DNA of 64,000 nucleotides from Thalassovita litoralis (GTDB lineage: Bacteria > Pseudomonadota > Alphaproteobacteria > Rhodobacterales > Rhodobacteraceae). Below the pieces are notes generated by a model. That model ran no database searches. It saw only the letters and a list, made by a program, of their open reading frames with translations, and was not told where the DNA came from. Positions 27,617 to 37,178 of this stretch are shown one piece after another. Numbering within the stretch: position 1 is the stretch's first letter; the number at the start of each line of letters is the position of its first letter. A program made the position numbers and the translations under genes. The DNA lies in assembly GCF_900182725.1 (NCBI RefSeq), contig NZ_FXTO01000001.1, positions 372,001-436,000 on the forward strand, given 5' to 3'.

Positions 27617-27754
27617 TTGCTTAGAACGATCGTGATCGGAAGCTGTGTTTCCGTCCAAGGTACGTTCGTCCGTGGGCTTCCTGATGGAAGAATCCTGGTT
27701 CGTGTCGGTGACCGCGAATTTGCTGGTATGCCGGTCCCGAATAAGGCGGCGTAA
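27617..27754 (+). CDS. Small protein, 45 residues, unknown function
   Basis: A short gene supported by its translation signals. GGGGAGG (27603-27609) lies seven bases before a TTG at 27617, and the product begins MLRTIVIGSCVSVQGTF and ends MPVPNKAA. A strong bidirectional terminator follows 29 bases after the stop, as expected for the end of a transcript. The protein is basic and has no membrane segment; the pattern of short beta strands (TIVIGSCVSVQG, RILVRVGDREFAG) suggests a compact beta fold. I do not recognise a family. It sits between mutT and the converging infB operon. Confidence 0.6.
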   Translation: MLRTIVIGSCVSVQGTFVRGLPDGRILVRVGDREFAGMPVPNKAA

Positions 27755-27783
27755 CCCTTCAAGACCATCACAAAAAGAAAAAA

Positions 27784-27808
27784 GGGACGGTGCAAACCGT
27801 CCCTTTTT
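27784..27808. terminator. Bidirectional intrinsic terminator
   Basis: GGGACGGT and ACCGTCCC pair perfectly around a GCAA tetraloop. Five T bases follow on the plus strand, and an A-rich run precedes it, giving a T run on the minus strand. It can end transcripts of the 45-residue gene and of the infB operon. Confidence 0.9.
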
Positions 27809-27831
27809 CTGTTTCAGGCTGTTGGCGAACG

Positions 27832-30342
27832 TCAGGTAAGCTGACGTTCCACCTCTTCGCGCTCGAAAATCTCGATGACATCGCCCTGACGGACATCATC
27901 GTAATTCTCAAAGGCCATACCGCATTCCTGACCGGACTGGACTTCTTTCACTTCGTCTTTGAAGCGTTTCAGCGTTTTCAGGGTGCCTTCGTGGATCACC
28001 ACGTTGTCACGCAGCAGACGCACCCCAGCCGAACGGCGTGCAACGCCTTCGGTGACGATACAGCCCGCAACCTTGCCAACGCCGGAAACCTTGAACACTT
28101 CTTTGATTTCGGCATAACCGATGAAGTTTTCGCGGATTTCGTTCGACAGCAGGCCCGACGCCGCAGCTTTCACATCGTCCACCAGATCGTAGATCACCGA
28201 ATAGTAACGGATTTCCACGCCTTTCTGGTTGGCCGTGTTCCGGGCCGAGGCATTGGCACGAACGTTGAAGCCCATGATCGGCGCACCGGATGCTTCGGCC
28301 AGCCCCACATCGGTATCGGTAATCGCACCCACACCATAGTGCAGGACGCGCACGCGCACTTCGTCGTTGCCGATCTTTTCCATCGCCTGAACGATGGCTT
28401 CGGCAGACCCTTGCACATCCGCTTTGACCAGAATGGGCAGTTCGGCCACGTTCTTGTCGTCTTTGGCCTTCTGCATCAACTGTTCCAGCGTGGTCGCTGC
28501 ACCAGCCGCCGCGCGTTTTTCTTTCGCCAGATTCGAGCGATACTCGGCGATCTCGCGGGCTTGCGCTTCGGTTTCCACAACGTTCAGAACATCGCCCGCT
28601 TCGGGGGTTCCGTTCAGGCCCAGCACCTCGACCGGGACGGACGGGCCAGCTTCGGCAACGCGTTCACCCTTGTCATCAACCAATGCGCGGACTTTACCCC
28701 ACTGTTCACCGACAACGAAAATATCGCCCTGACGCAACGTGCCTTTCTGAACCAGAACCGTCGCAACCGGACCGCGGCCAACGTCAAGCTGGGCTTCGAT
28801 CACGGCACCTTCGGCGGCACGGTCAGGGTTGGCTTTCAGTTCCAGAATTTCGGCTTGCAGCGCGATGGCTTCCAGCAGTTCATCCAGACCTTTGCCCGTC
28901 TTGGCAGACACTTCGACATCCTGCACTTCGCCCGACATGGCTTCGACGACCACTTCATGCTGAAGCAGTTCAGTCCGCACCTTCATCGGATCGGCGGCAG
29001 GTTTATCGCATTTGTTGATCGCCACAATCATCGGCACGCCAGCGGCCTTGGAGTGGTTGATCGCCTCGATCGTCTGCGGCATCACGGAATCGTCCGCAGC
29101 CACAACCAGAACCACGATGTCCGTAACCTGCGCACCGCGCGACCGCATCGAAGTAAAGGCCGCGTGACCCGGCGTATCCAAGAAGGTCAGCACAGCGCCG
29201 CTTTCGGTTTTCACCTGATAGGCGCCGATATGCTGTGTGATCCCGCCCGCTTCGCCAGCGGTTACGTTCGCGTTACGGATCGAATCCAACAACGAGGTTT
29301 TCCCGTGGTCAACGTGGCCCATGATGGTGATCACAGGCGGGCGCGATTGCAGGTCAGCTTCGCTGTCTTCAACACCTGCGATCACGTCCTCCACGTCCGC
29401 GTCGGAAACGCGCTGGATGCGGTGGCCGAATTCTTCCACGATCAGCTCGGCGGTGTCGGCATCAATGGGCTGGTTTTGCGTGACCATCATGCCCATTTTC
29501 ATCAGGGCCTTGACCACATCCGCCACACGTTCGGCCATACGGTTTGCCAGTTCCGAAACCACGATAGTTTCAGGCACCTGCACATCACGCACGATCTTTT
29601 CGCGTTCTTGCGATCCCATGGCTTTCTGACGGGCGCGTTCCTGTTTGCGCTTCATCGCCGCCATGGATTTCTGACGCCCGCCTTCGCCGCCCGAAAGCGC
29701 CTGATTCAGGGTCAGTTTACCGGACCGGCGACCATCGTCGCGGCCTTTGCCACGCCCACTGCGATCCTGTTCGGCTTCGCGTTCTTTGCCGCGCGGTCCA
29801 CGCGCAACGGGGGCCGGGGCCTCTTTTTCCTTAGGCTTGCGGGCTGCCTTGTCTTCCGCAGCAGGGGCGCTGGCAGCGGCGGCCGCTTCGGCAGCCGCGC
29901 GTTTTGCGGCTTCCTCGGCTTCGCGTGCTTTGCGCTCTTCTTCTTCCTGCTTGGCTTTCAGCGCCTCTTCGCGTTCGCGTTCTTCGCGTTCCTTGGCTTC
30001 AGCCTCGGCGCGGCGGCGTTCGCGTTCTTCCTCGCGGGCTTTTTCTTCGGCAGCACGCTGCGCGGCCTCTTCGACCTCGCGGGCTTTTGCAGCCTGAAGC
30101 GCCTTCAGGCGGCGTTCCATTTCCGCATCGGAAATCCCCGCCGGACGTTTCGAGGGGTCACCAAGCGCCGGGTTGCCGCTGCCGCCGGATTTGGCCGCAC
30201 CAGGCTTGGGCACCACAACGCGTTTGCGTTTGGTTTCCACCACGACGTTTTTGGTCCGGCCATGGCTGAAGCTTTGCTTCACATTGCCCGCACGGGGGCC
30301 TCCACGGACACCCAAAGTCTTTTTACCGTCGTTATCGCTCAT
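27832..30342 (-). CDS. infB: Translation initiation factor IF-2
   Basis: An 836-residue GTPase that brings initiator fMet-tRNA to the ribosome. The N-terminal region (about 75-155) is a highly charged E/R/A-rich stretch likely to be a long helix, typical of bacterial IF-2. The G domain starts near residue 335 with G1 GHVDHGKT (342-349), then DTPGHAAF and NKCDKP. Domains II to IV follow, with the C-terminal fMet-tRNA-binding part ending before VERQLT. It is the last gene of the rimP-nusA-ylxR-infB operon, nine bases after ylxR, and ends at a shared terminator. Confidence 0.98.
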   Translation of the reverse strand: MSDNDGKKTLGVRGGPRAGNVKQSFSHGRTKNVVVETKRKRVVVPKPGAAKSGGSGNPALGDPSKRPAGISDAEMERRLKALQAAKAREVEEAAQRAAEEKAREEERERRRAEAEAKEREEREREEALKAKQEEEERKAREAEEAAKRAAAEAAAAASAPAAEDKAARKPKEKEAPAPVARGPRGKEREAEQDRSGRGKGRDDGRRSGKLTLNQALSGGEGGRQKSMAAMKRKQERARQKAMGSQEREKIVRDVQVPETIVVSELANRMAERVADVVKALMKMGMMVTQNQPIDADTAELIVEEFGHRIQRVSDADVEDVIAGVEDSEADLQSRPPVITIMGHVDHGKTSLLDSIRNANVTAGEAGGITQHIGAYQVKTESGAVLTFLDTPGHAAFTSMRSRGAQVTDIVVLVVAADDSVMPQTIEAINHSKAAGVPMIVAINKCDKPAADPMKVRTELLQHEVVVEAMSGEVQDVEVSAKTGKGLDELLEAIALQAEILELKANPDRAAEGAVIEAQLDVGRGPVATVLVQKGTLRQGDIFVVGEQWGKVRALVDDKGERVAEAGPSVPVEVLGLNGTPEAGDVLNVVETEAQAREIAEYRSNLAKEKRAAAGAATTLEQLMQKAKDDKNVAELPILVKADVQGSAEAIVQAMEKIGNDEVRVRVLHYGVGAITDTDVGLAEASGAPIMGFNVRANASARNTANQKGVEIRYYSVIYDLVDDVKAAASGLLSNEIRENFIGYAEIKEVFKVSGVGKVAGCIVTEGVARRSAGVRLLRDNVVIHEGTLKTLKRFKDEVKEVQSGQECGMAFENYDDVRQGDVIEIFEREEVERQLT

Positions 30343-30351
30343 GTGGCTCTT

Positions 30352-30972
30352 CTATCCTTTCCGGCGGTCGGATCCGCCGTCCGAAGCACGCAAACCTTTA
30401 AGTCTTGCGGCTTCCTCTACAACACGTCGCGTCAAACCACCAGCGCCTAGCGCAACGTGGATTACAGTTTGTCGCCCAAATGCCTGTCCCAGCTCATCCG
30501 CGGTCAGCCAACCGATGAACGACCCGCCATAGGGTGTACTCAGCTTTGACTTACCCCGGCCAGAACCGTCGCTGGCCTGTACCAGCACTTCGGCATAGTC
30601 CTTCATCAGCCAGTCTTTGACCTTTTCGTAACCCGCCACGGCACCGCCGCCTTTGCGGGCCAGGCTGATCAGATCGACAATGCGACGCACCAACATCTGT
30701 TCTACCTGAGCAGACAAATCCGCAGGTACCTGCACCGGCTGTTTGGCCGAACGCGAGAACAGGTTCTTCGCAACAGCTTTGTCCAGCGCGGCCCGGTCGG
30801 CAGAAACCCAGATGCCCCGGCCCGGCAGCTTTTCTGCCAGATCAGGAACAATCTGACCATCCGGCCCAACGACGAAACGGATCAGCCCAAACTTGGGCTG
30901 AACCTCGCCAGTGGCGATGCATTTACGCTCGGGCCCATCGTCCCGAAGCTTTGTTTTACCGCCGCGCGTCAT
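30352..30972 (-). CDS. YlxR-like RNA-binding protein with L7Ae-like domain
   Basis: A 206-residue protein in the usual place between nusA and infB. The N-terminal YlxR (DUF448) domain shows ERKCIATGE (15-23) and GRGIWVSADR (51-60). The second part (about 90-175), with LARKGGGAVAGYEKVKDWL, resembles an L7Ae/L30e fold, a common fusion in alphaproteobacteria. It is likely to bind RNA and to work with the nusA/infB operon in transcription or ribosome assembly. The tail is basic (DRRKG). The gap to nusA is 29 bases. Confidence 0.88.
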   Translation of the reverse strand: MTRGGKTKLRDDGPERKCIATGEVQPKFGLIRFVVGPDGQIVPDLAEKLPGRGIWVSADRAALDKAVAKNLFSRSAKQPVQVPADLSAQVEQMLVRRIVDLISLARKGGGAVAGYEKVKDWLMKDYAEVLVQASDGSGRGKSKLSTPYGGSFIGWLTADELGQAFGRQTVIHVALGAGGLTRRVVEEAARLKGLRASDGGSDRRKG

Positions 30973-31001
30973 GCGTCAAGCCCTTCCAAAGCCCTGATAA
31001 A

Positions 31002-32612
31002 TCAGGCTTCGCCTTCCTCTTCTTCGGTTTCGCTGTCGTCTTCAGCTTCCAGCTCGGACGGGTCGACCCAGCCCAACGCAATCCGCGCGGTCATGATCAT
31101 GCCCTGTGCCTCTTCCAGAGAAACGTCGAATTTCTCCAGCAGGCCTTCGTCCTTGGTGCGTTCGCCGTTGACGGTGGTCCAGCCACCAGCCAATTCCCAA
31201 TCCGCACAGGTTGCGAAATCTTCCAGCGTTTTCACGCCATCTTCGGCCAAAGCTTCCAGCATTTGGGGTGTCAGGCCTTCGAAATCAACCAGGCTGTCTT
31301 CGACCCCCAATTCGCGGGCACGTTCCATAGCAGCGGTGGCGGCTGCCTCCAGCACATCGCGGGCGCGGGCCTGCAATTCGTTGGCGGTATCTTCGTCCAC
31401 ACCGTCGATGGTCAGCAGTTCGTCCAGCTCGACATACCCGACTTCTTCCAGATTGGTGAAGCCTTCGGCCACCAGAAGCTGAGCAAAGAATTCGTCCACG
31501 TCCAGCGCGTCCATGAACAGCTTGGTGCGCTCTTCAAATTCTTTCTGACGCTTCGCGCTGTCCTCGGATTCGGTCATGATGTCGATATCCAGGTTGGTCA
31601 ACTGGCTGGCCAGACGCACGTTCTGACCACGGCGACCGATGGCCAGCGAAAGCTGTTCGTCAGGAACCACAACCTCGATCCGCTCCGCGTCTTCGTCCAG
31701 AACCACCTTGCTGACTTCGGCAGGCTGCAACGCGTTCACGAGGAAGGTCGGCATATCCTCGTTCCACGGGATAATGTCGATCTTTTCACCCTGCAATTCG
31801 TTCACAACAGCCTGAACACGGCTGCCGCGCATACCCACACAGGCACCGACCGGGTCAATCGACCCGTCATAGGAAATCACGGCAATCTTTGCACGCGAAC
31901 CGGGATCACGGGCCACAGCCTTGATCTCGATGATGCCGTCATAAATTTCCGGCACTTCCATTTTGAACAGTTCCGCCATGAATTCCGGCGCGGTCCGCGA
32001 CAGGAAAATCTGCGGGCCACGGGCTTCGCGGCGCACATCCTTGATGTAGCAGCGGATACGGTCGTTCGGGCGATACGCCTCGCGGCCGATTTTTTCGTTC
32101 CGACGCAGGATCGCTTCGCCACGGCCCACATCCACGATCACGTTGCCATATTCTTCGCGCTTCACGGTGCCGTTGATGATCGTCCCCTGACGATCCTGGA
32201 ATTCGGCATACTGACGATCGCGTTCAGCCTCGCGCACTTTTTGCAGAATCACCTGCTTCGCGGATTGAGCGGCAATCCGGCCCAGTTCCACCGGCGGGAT
32301 TTCTTCGACAAACGTGTCGCCCACTTGCGGGTCCGACATGTATTGCTTGGCCTGCTTAACGGTCAGCTCTGCCTGATAGTTTTCCAGCTCTTCGTCTTCG
32401 ACCACGGTGCGCACACGGGTAAAGGTGGCGCGGCCTGTCTTACGGTCGATGGACACGCGAATGTCCATTTCGCTGCCGTAACGGGATTTCGCGGCGCGGG
32501 CCAGCGACTCTTCCATCGCTTCGACCACCAAACCGGGGTCGATCATCTTCTCGCGCGCGACGGCTTCGGCGGTTTGCAACAGCTCAAGCTGGTTTGCAGA
32601 GGTGATTGCCAT
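31002..32612 (-). CDS. nusA: Transcription termination/antitermination factor NusA
   Basis: A 536-residue RNA polymerase-binding factor that affects pausing, intrinsic termination and antitermination. The N-terminal RNAP-binding domain (about 1-130) is followed by an S1 domain ([27 protein letters not shown], in short pieces, about 140-200) and two KH domains with [13 protein letters not shown] and [13 protein letters not shown]. The C terminus has two helix-hairpin-helix-like acidic repeats and an acidic tail. The ATG at 32612 has AGGAGG nine bases upstream. The rimP stop is four bases away. An attenuator-like hairpin in the rimP leader makes autoregulation possible. Confidence 0.97.
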   Translation of the reverse strand: MAITSANQLELLQTAEAVAREKMIDPGLVVEAMEESLARAAKSRYGSEMDIRVSIDRKTGRATFTRVRTVVEDEELENYQAELTVKQAKQYMSDPQVGDTFVEEIPPVELGRIAAQSAKQVILQKVREAERDRQYAEFQDRQGTIINGTVKREEYGNVIVDVGRGEAILRRNEKIGREAYRPNDRIRCYIKDVRREARGPQIFLSRTAPEFMAELFKMEVPEIYDGIIEIKAVARDPGSRAKIAVISYDGSIDPVGACVGMRGSRVQAVVNELQGEKIDIIPWNEDMPTFLVNALQPAEVSKVVLDEDAERIEVVVPDEQLSLAIGRRGQNVRLASQLTNLDIDIMTESEDSAKRQKEFEERTKLFMDALDVDEFFAQLLVAEGFTNLEEVGYVELDELLTIDGVDEDTANELQARARDVLEAAATAAMERARELGVEDSLVDFEGLTPQMLEALAEDGVKTLEDFATCADWELAGGWTTVNGERTKDEGLLEKFDVSLEEAQGMIMTARIALGWVDPSELEAEDDSETEEEEGEA

Positions 32613-32616
32613 AAGT

Positions 32617-33204
32617 TCAGTCCTCCTGAGAACCGGTATCGGTTTCGATCTCGTCAAAATTGTCTTCGTTCAGGGTGCCTGCCGCCTTTCGCTGGCGCAG
32701 CATCTCCTTGATCAGGTCATCGGTCAGCACCAGCTTGGCATCGGCCAGCCAGTCAAAGTTCAGGCCCACGGTGACGGTTTCGCCACCTTCTTCGATGTTG
32801 ATCAGAACCTCGTCGCCTTCGATCCCGGCCAGTTCGCCCTTAAAGCGCTTGCGCCCGGCCACCATATCGGCGGTTTCAAGCTTGGCTTCGTAGCCCTCGA
32901 ACGTCTCGAAATCCTTCATCCGGGTCAGAGGCCGGTCAATACCGGGGCTGGACACCTCAAGGATATACTGATCGGTCAGCGGGTCTTCGACATCCAGAAC
33001 AGCCGAAACAGCGGTGCTGATTTCAGCGCATTCATCAACTTCGATCCCGCCTTCGGGACGTTCGGCCATGATCTGAAGGGTGTTGGTCTTCCCCCCCATC
33101 AGGCGCACGCGCACCAGTTCGAACCCCATATCTTCAATCACGGGGCCGACGATCTCGGCCAGGCGACGGTCAATCGCGGTTTTGGCTATCAGGTCGTTGG
33201 TCAT
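32617..33204 (-). CDS. rimP: Ribosome maturation factor RimP
   Basis: A 195-residue factor for 30S subunit maturation. Family-typical pieces are [26 protein letters not shown], seen as short segments, [12 protein letters not shown] near residue 90 and the C-terminal SH3-like domain. I place the start at the ATG at 33204. A GTG at 33273 would extend the frame through a terminator hairpin and is unlikely. The ribosome site is weak (TGGA). It leads the operon rimP-nusA-ylxR-infB, and its 86-base leader contains an intrinsic terminator that ends 14 bases before the ATG. Confidence 0.92.
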   Translation of the reverse strand: MTNDLIAKTAIDRRLAEIVGPVIEDMGFELVRVRLMGGKTNTLQIMAERPEGGIEVDECAEISTAVSAVLDVEDPLTDQYILEVSSPGIDRPLTRMKDFETFEGYEAKLETADMVAGRKRFKGELAGIEGDEVLINIEEGGETVTVGLNFDWLADAKLVLTDDLIKEMLRQRKAAGTLNEDNFDEIETDTGSQED

Positions 33205-33218
33205 ATTGGTCCAGACAC

Positions 33219-33240
33219 AAAAAAACGGGCCAGCGGCCCG
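33219..33240 (-). terminator. Attenuator-like intrinsic terminator in the rimP leader
   Basis: On the minus strand CGGGCC and GGCCCG pair around a GCT loop and are followed by seven T bases. The T run ends 14 bases before the rimP ATG. A promoter-like sequence lies upstream at 33296-33327, so the hairpin is inside the operon leader rather than merely at the end of pip. Confidence 0.8.
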
Positions 33241-33295
33241 TCGAATTTTCCGATGGAGCGTCAGGATTTTCACCCCAGCGCACCGCTGTTGAGCA

Positions 33296-33327
33296 GGGAT
33301 ATAGGGCTTTCATCCCGAGTCTGCAAG
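33296..33327 (-). promoter_or_regulatory. RpoH-type or RpoD-type promoter of the rimP-nusA-infB operon
   Basis: On the minus strand CTTG (33324-33327), an 18-base spacer and CCTATATCCC (33296-33305) match nine of ten positions of CYTATNTNNG. A housekeeping sigma factor could also use TTG with TATAT, so the sigma factor is uncertain. It lies 12 bases after the pip stop. Confidence 0.5.
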
Positions 33328-33338
33328 TAAAAGCTGAC

Positions 33339-34322
33339 TCAGCCCAATCCGCCCTGCTCTGCGATCCGGTCCATGATCCGCACCAATTCGGCGCTGATGC
33401 CCGGTTCGCTTAGGGCATGGCCCGCATTTCGGATCATCCTCAGTTCGGCATTCGGCCACAGCCGCGCCAGTTTCCATGCACCTTCGGGGGGGCAGATCAT
33501 GTCATAGCGCCCCTGCACGATCACACCGGGAATATGGGCAATCCGGTCCATCCGGTTCAGGATATGCCCATCTTCTTTCAGAAAAGCGCCGTGGGTGAAG
33601 TAATGATTTTCCAGCCGCGAAAACGCCCGCGCATATTCACCCGGCGCTTCACCGCCATGCCCCGTGGAACTGATCGAAGCCAGCGCATTTTCCCACGATG
33701 CCCACGCACGGGCATATTTGATCTCCGTCGGCATATCCCCGCTGAACAACCGTTTGTGATAGGCAGCAATGAAATCACCCTGTTCCTCTGACGGGATCAA
33801 ATCAGCAAATCGCGCCCATGTTTCCGGCCAGAATTTGCCAGCCCCACCGCCATAGAACCAATCCAGTTCCGCCTGAGTCGCCAAAAACACCCCGCGCAGA
33901 ATCAGCGCCCTAACCCGGTCGGGATGCTCCTGCGCATAGATCAGCGCCAGCGTTGCCCCCCAGCTTCCGCCGAAAACGATCCAATCCTCGATCTCCAACG
34001 TGTCGCGGATCAGTTCGATGTCCCGCACCAGATGCCATGTCGTATTATCAACCACGCTGGCATGGGGGCGTGATCGGCCACAGCCGCGCTGATCGAACAG
34101 AACGATCCGGTAAACATTCGGATCGAAATAGCGCCGCATCGCCGGGCTGCATCCGCCCCCCGGCCCGCCATGAAACACCACCACCGGCACGCCCTGCGGA
34201 TTGCCGGATTGTTCCAGATAAATCTTGTGTCCGTCGCCAACATCCAGCATCCGCTGATCGAACGGGTCGATCGGCGGGTGCAGATAGTGAACTGCGCTTT
34301 TTTGGCCCGAGTATTTATCCAT
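33339..34322 (-). CDS. pip: Proline iminopeptidase
   Basis: A 327-residue alpha/beta hydrolase of peptidase family S33 that releases N-terminal proline. The oxyanion-hole motif HGGPGGG is at 51-57. The nucleophile elbow is [10 protein letters not shown] with Ser120. The acid lies in QGRYDMICP and the histidine in [10 protein letters not shown] near the C terminus. FDQRGCGRS at about 76-84 is typical. The ATG at 34322 has AGGA close before it. It is divergent from ubiG across 49 bases that contain a palindrome CCTATATAGG (34329-34338), usable as a -10 region on either strand. Confidence 0.93.
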   Translation of the reverse strand: MDKYSGQKSAVHYLHPPIDPFDQRMLDVGDGHKIYLEQSGNPQGVPVVVFHGGPGGGCSPAMRRYFDPNVYRIVLFDQRGCGRSRPHASVVDNTTWHLVRDIELIRDTLEIEDWIVFGGSWGATLALIYAQEHPDRVRALILRGVFLATQAELDWFYGGGAGKFWPETWARFADLIPSEEQGDFIAAYHKRLFSGDMPTEIKYARAWASWENALASISSTGHGGEAPGEYARAFSRLENHYFTHGAFLKEDGHILNRMDRIAHIPGVIVQGRYDMICPPEGAWKLARLWPNAELRMIRNAGHALSEPGISAELVRIMDRIAEQGGLG

Positions 34323-34371
34323 GATTGTCCTATATAGGGATGCAAACACAAAAGAGCATATGGAGAGCAGA

Positions 34372-35118
34372 ATGCAAACCGCTCAGACCACGGTTGACCC
34401 CTCGGAAGTCGCAAAATTCGAAGCGATGGCGGCGGAATGGTGGGATCCCAAGGGCAAGTTCAAACCTCTGCACCTGATGAACCCCTGTCGGCTGGATTAT
34501 ATCACCCGGCAAATCGCCGGACAGTACGGGCGTGATCTGACTCAACCCGAACCGTTCACGGGATTGCGCCTGCTGGATATCGGCTGTGGCGGCGGGCTTT
34601 TGTCTGAGCCGATGGCCCGGCTGGGCGCCACGGTGATTGGCGCCGATGCGGCGGCGGGCAACATTCCCGTGGCGCAGGTTCACGCCGAACAATCCGGGTT
34701 GCAGATCGACTATCGCAACATCACCGCCGAAGAACTGGCCGCCAATGGCGAACAGTTCGACGTGGTGCTGAACATGGAAGTGGTGGAACATGTGGCCGAC
34801 CCGCTGGCCTATCTCACGGCCTGCCATGATCTGTTGAAACCCGGCGGGCTGATGATCTGCTCCACGATCAACAGGAACCCAAAATCCTTTGCTATGGCGA
34901 TTGTCGGCGCGGAATATGTGATGCGCTGGCTGCCCAAGGGAACACATGAATGGAATAAATTCATCACGCCCGATGAACTGTATGCCCTTATCGCCAATGC
35001 TGGCCTGACCCCGGTGGATCGCAAAGGCTTCGTGTTCAATCCGATCTCATGGCAATGGTCCGTGTCCGACCGTGACCTGTCCGTGAATTATGTCACTGCA
35101 AGCACCCGACCGGAGTAA
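34372..35118 (+). CDS. ubiG: Ubiquinone biosynthesis O-methyltransferase UbiG
   Basis: A 248-residue SAM-dependent enzyme that carries out the two O-methylations of ubiquinone synthesis. The SAM motif I is LLDIGCGGG (about 67-75). EMAAEWWDP-like text near the N terminus ([17 protein letters not shown]) and [10 protein letters not shown] are characteristic of UbiG. The ATG at 34372 is preceded by GGAGAG at the right distance; earlier in-frame starts would overlap the pip start region. It shares a three-base gap with yciI downstream. Confidence 0.94.
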   Translation: MQTAQTTVDPSEVAKFEAMAAEWWDPKGKFKPLHLMNPCRLDYITRQIAGQYGRDLTQPEPFTGLRLLDIGCGGGLLSEPMARLGATVIGADAAAGNIPVAQVHAEQSGLQIDYRNITAEELAANGEQFDVVLNMEVVEHVADPLAYLTACHDLLKPGGLMICSTINRNPKSFAMAIVGAEYVMRWLPKGTHEWNKFITPDELYALIANAGLTPVDRKGFVFNPISWQWSVSDRDLSVNYVTASTRPE

Positions 35119-35121
35119 CCC

Positions 35122-35424
35122 ATGAGCATCATCCCAGAAGGCTGGTCCATCTTCGTCGTGGATATTGAATATACCGTTCCCTTTGAACAGATTCAGCCCG
35201 TGTTAGAGCCGCATATGGAATTTGTCCGCCGCGCCTATGACGAAGGGCGCTTCCTGACCTCGGGCGCGAAAGTACCGCGTACCGGGGGCGTGGTGATCAT
35301 GATGGCCCCCTCACTAGAGGACGCACAGAATTACCTGTCAGACGATCCCTTCGTGACGGAAAACGTGGCCAGCTATTCCTATACCGCGTTCAAACCCTCG
35401 AACGTTCATGCGGCGCTGAAATAG
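35122..35424 (+). CDS. YciI-family protein
   Basis: A 100-residue ferredoxin-like-fold protein of the YciI/DUF YCII family. The pattern IEYTVPFEQIQPVLEPHMEFVRRAYDEGRFLTSG, seen in short pieces, and DDPFVTENVASYSYTAF fit the family; the histidine in EPHMEF and the aspartate in SDDPF are the commonly conserved pair. Its biochemical role is unknown; some relatives are dehalogenases or accessory enzymes. It lies three bases after ubiG, so it is probably cotranscribed. A 22-base repeated element follows its stop after 43 bases. Confidence 0.85.
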   Translation: MSIIPEGWSIFVVDIEYTVPFEQIQPVLEPHMEFVRRAYDEGRFLTSGAKVPRTGGVVIMMAPSLEDAQNYLSDDPFVTENVASYSYTAFKPSNVHAALK

Positions 35425-35467
35425 GCACCTTATTGGCCGCACGCCCGGCCGCCGATCTGTTTGGATT

Positions 35468-35489
35468 TGAGTATTTTTGGCAAGATGAA
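35468..35489 (+). repeat. Recurring 22-base intergenic element, copy 1
   Basis: TGAGTATTTTT, then G, then GCAAGATGAA. The only difference from copy 2 (59762-59783, minus strand) is one base at the variable position. It lies 43 bases after the yciI stop, in the same orientation as yciI. A GGCCG/CGGCC inverted repeat precedes it. I see no gene between 35425 and 35611. Confidence 0.6.
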
Positions 35490-35611
35490 AACAGGGGGCT
35501 GCGCACCTGCCCAGCCAACACCGCGTTAAGGTTAGCGTGTGCCCTTTGGTTCTTTCTTGGTAAAAATATCCAATGCCTGACAGCGCGCCCGGACGCGCCG
35601 CAAAGGGGGGT

Positions 35612-36049
35612 TTAATCCTCTAGCCGGGTGCGCAATTCGCGCAGGATCGGCAGAACAGCGCGGACTTTTTCGTCGCCCAATTCGCCCACCAATTCGATGA
35701 TCATCGGGGAAATGGCCGCCAGCGCCGCATCCCGCGCCTGACGTCCGGCGGGGCTGATTGCCACCATTTTACGGCGGGCATCGTCCCAATCCGGGCGGAT
35801 ATGCACATAGCCCGCCCATTCCAGTTTATTCAGCGTGTTGGTCATCGCCCCACGCGTAACGTGAAAGCTTTTGGCCAATTGCGCCGGGGTGCGTTCATCC
35901 GATGCCCGCGCCAGATGATTCAGCACTGAAAAATGCGAGATTTCCATCCCTTTCGGCAACACCCTGCTCAGACGGTTACGGATCAACTGATCCGCCGTCA
36001 GCAATTCGCTGAACATAGCGATAGCAAGGGCAGTACTGGGATCGGTCAT
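35612..36049 (-). CDS. MarR-family transcriptional regulator
   Basis: A 145-residue winged helix-turn-helix regulator. The HTH is within ERTPAQLAKSFHVTRGAMTNTLNKLEWAGYV (in short segments about 53-83), followed by the wing RPDWDDARRKMVAISPAGRQ, whose D-x-R pattern is characteristic of MarR proteins. The ligand and targets are unknown. The ATG shares one base with the stop of the nitrilase gene (TGATG), so translation is probably coupled. It is the last of four genes: comF, grxC, nitrilase, marR. Confidence 0.9.
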   Translation of the reverse strand: MTDPSTALAIAMFSELLTADQLIRNRLSRVLPKGMEISHFSVLNHLARASDERTPAQLAKSFHVTRGAMTNTLNKLEWAGYVHIRPDWDDARRKMVAISPAGRQARDAALAAISPMIIELVGELGDEKVRAVLPILRELRTRLED

Positions 36050-36879
36050 CACGGTCCGTCAAACTTTCGGTCATGGGTCAGCGCAGGCACCCGCGCCCTT
36101 GCTTTTGACACGTCCGACAGATCAAGATCAACGAATGCAATCCCCGGATCGGTCCCGGCATCAGCCAGCACCTCGCCCCAGGGCGCGACAACCATGCTGT
36201 GACCATAGGTCTGGCGCGGCTTTCCCTGCGTGGCGGCATGGGTGCCGGTTTGCGCCGGGGCCAGAACGAAACAGCCGGTTTCGATGGCGCGGGCGCGTAG
36301 CAACACCTCCCAATGAGCGGCACCTGTCACCGGGGAAAATGCCGCGGGAATGGTCAGGATATTGGCCCCGGCCTGCGCCAAAGCGCGATACAGATAGGCA
36401 AAGCGCACATCGTAACAGATGCTCATCCCCAAGCGGACCGCGCCCATATCAACCACGCTGGCATGATTGCCGGGGCGATAGCCTGCGGATTCGCGATAGG
36501 TTTCGGTTTCAGAAACCTGCACATCGAACATGTGGATTTTATCGTACCACGCTGCGATTTCCCCATCCGGCGAAATCAGGAAAGACCGATTGGCAAACCG
36601 CCCGTCCGCATCCCCGGTTTTCAACGCCAGCGATCCGATCAGCACCCACACGCCCAACGCCTGCGCATCCTGACGCAAGGCCGCAAGCGTGATGTCCTGA
36701 TCCTGCTGTTGCAACACCTGTTCCTGCCGGGCGCGGCTGGGGGACAGGCAATTCGTTACCTCGGGCGTCAGAACAAATTCCGCGCCACCGGCCACCGCAT
36801 CACGCAGCATGGCGCGGGTGACGGGCAGGTTGGCCGCCGGATCATCGGAAACGTTCAATTGAAGCAGGGCAACGCGCAT
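36049..36879 (-). CDS. Carbon-nitrogen hydrolase (Nit2/omega-amidase-like)
   Basis: A 276-residue nitrilase-superfamily amidohydrolase. The catalytic triad is visible: Glu40 in LTPEVTN, Lys114 in WYDKIHMFD and Cys155 in MSICYDVRF. DKIHMFDVQ and GYRPG at 133-137 fit the Nit1/Nit2 branch, whose members act on omega-amides such as alpha-ketoglutaramate or on deaminated glutathione. The pairing with glutaredoxin six bases upstream makes a deaminated-glutathione amidase role attractive but unproven. It overlaps marR by one base. Confidence 0.88.
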   Translation of the reverse strand: MRVALLQLNVSDDPAANLPVTRAMLRDAVAGGAEFVLTPEVTNCLSPSRARQEQVLQQQDQDITLAALRQDAQALGVWVLIGSLALKTGDADGRFANRSFLISPDGEIAAWYDKIHMFDVQVSETETYRESAGYRPGNHASVVDMGAVRLGMSICYDVRFAYLYRALAQAGANILTIPAAFSPVTGAAHWEVLLRARAIETGCFVLAPAQTGTHAATQGKPRQTYGHSMVVAPWGEVLADAGTDPGIAFVDLDLSDVSKARARVPALTHDRKFDGP

Positions 36880-36885
36880 ATCAGA

Positions 36886-37140
36886 TCACGCCAGCAAGGC
36901 GTCCAGTTTGCCCGCCTGTTCCAGCGCATACAGATCATCGCACCCGCCGACATGGGTTTCCCCGATAAAAATCTGCGGCACGGTCCGGCCACCGTTGGCA
37001 CGCTGGATCATTTCCGGTTTACGGTCCGGGGCAGCCCAGACATCAATTTCCGTGTATTCCACGCCCTTTTGATTCAGCAACCGCTTGGCCGCATGGCAAA
37101 AGCCACACATGGGCGAGGTATAAATTTCGACAGGTTTCAT
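36886..37140 (-). CDS. grxC: Glutaredoxin 3
   Basis: An 84-residue dithiol glutaredoxin that reduces disulfides with glutathione. The active site is C12-G-F-C15 (the common form has CPYC), followed by TVPQIFIG with the cis-proline and the GSH-binding GGCDDL. The ATG at 37140 has AGGA nine bases upstream; a longer frame has no ribosome site. It is 38 bases after comF and six before the nitrilase gene. Confidence 0.93.
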   Translation of the reverse strand: MKPVEIYTSPMCGFCHAAKRLLNQKGVEYTEIDVWAAPDRKPEMIQRANGGRTVPQIFIGETHVGGCDDLYALEQAGKLDALLA

Positions 37141-37178
37141 TCGGACAGTTCCTTTGCTTCGTGGCATTTGTCCGACAT

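Noticed and set aside
27832-30342. A plus-strand open frame opposite infB of more than 800 codons
   Set aside because: Shadow of a GC-rich coding strand with strong codon bias. The minus-strand IF-2 protein is unambiguous.
33204-33338. A tRNA gene in the rimP leader, as in E. coli
   Set aside because: No T-loop (GGTTCGA) or cloverleaf halves are present; only the hairpin and T run are seen.
34329-34338. CCTATATAGG palindrome between pip and ubiG as an operator
   Set aside because: It is more simply a -10 region usable on both strands. A ten-base palindrome alone is too little to claim a regulator site.
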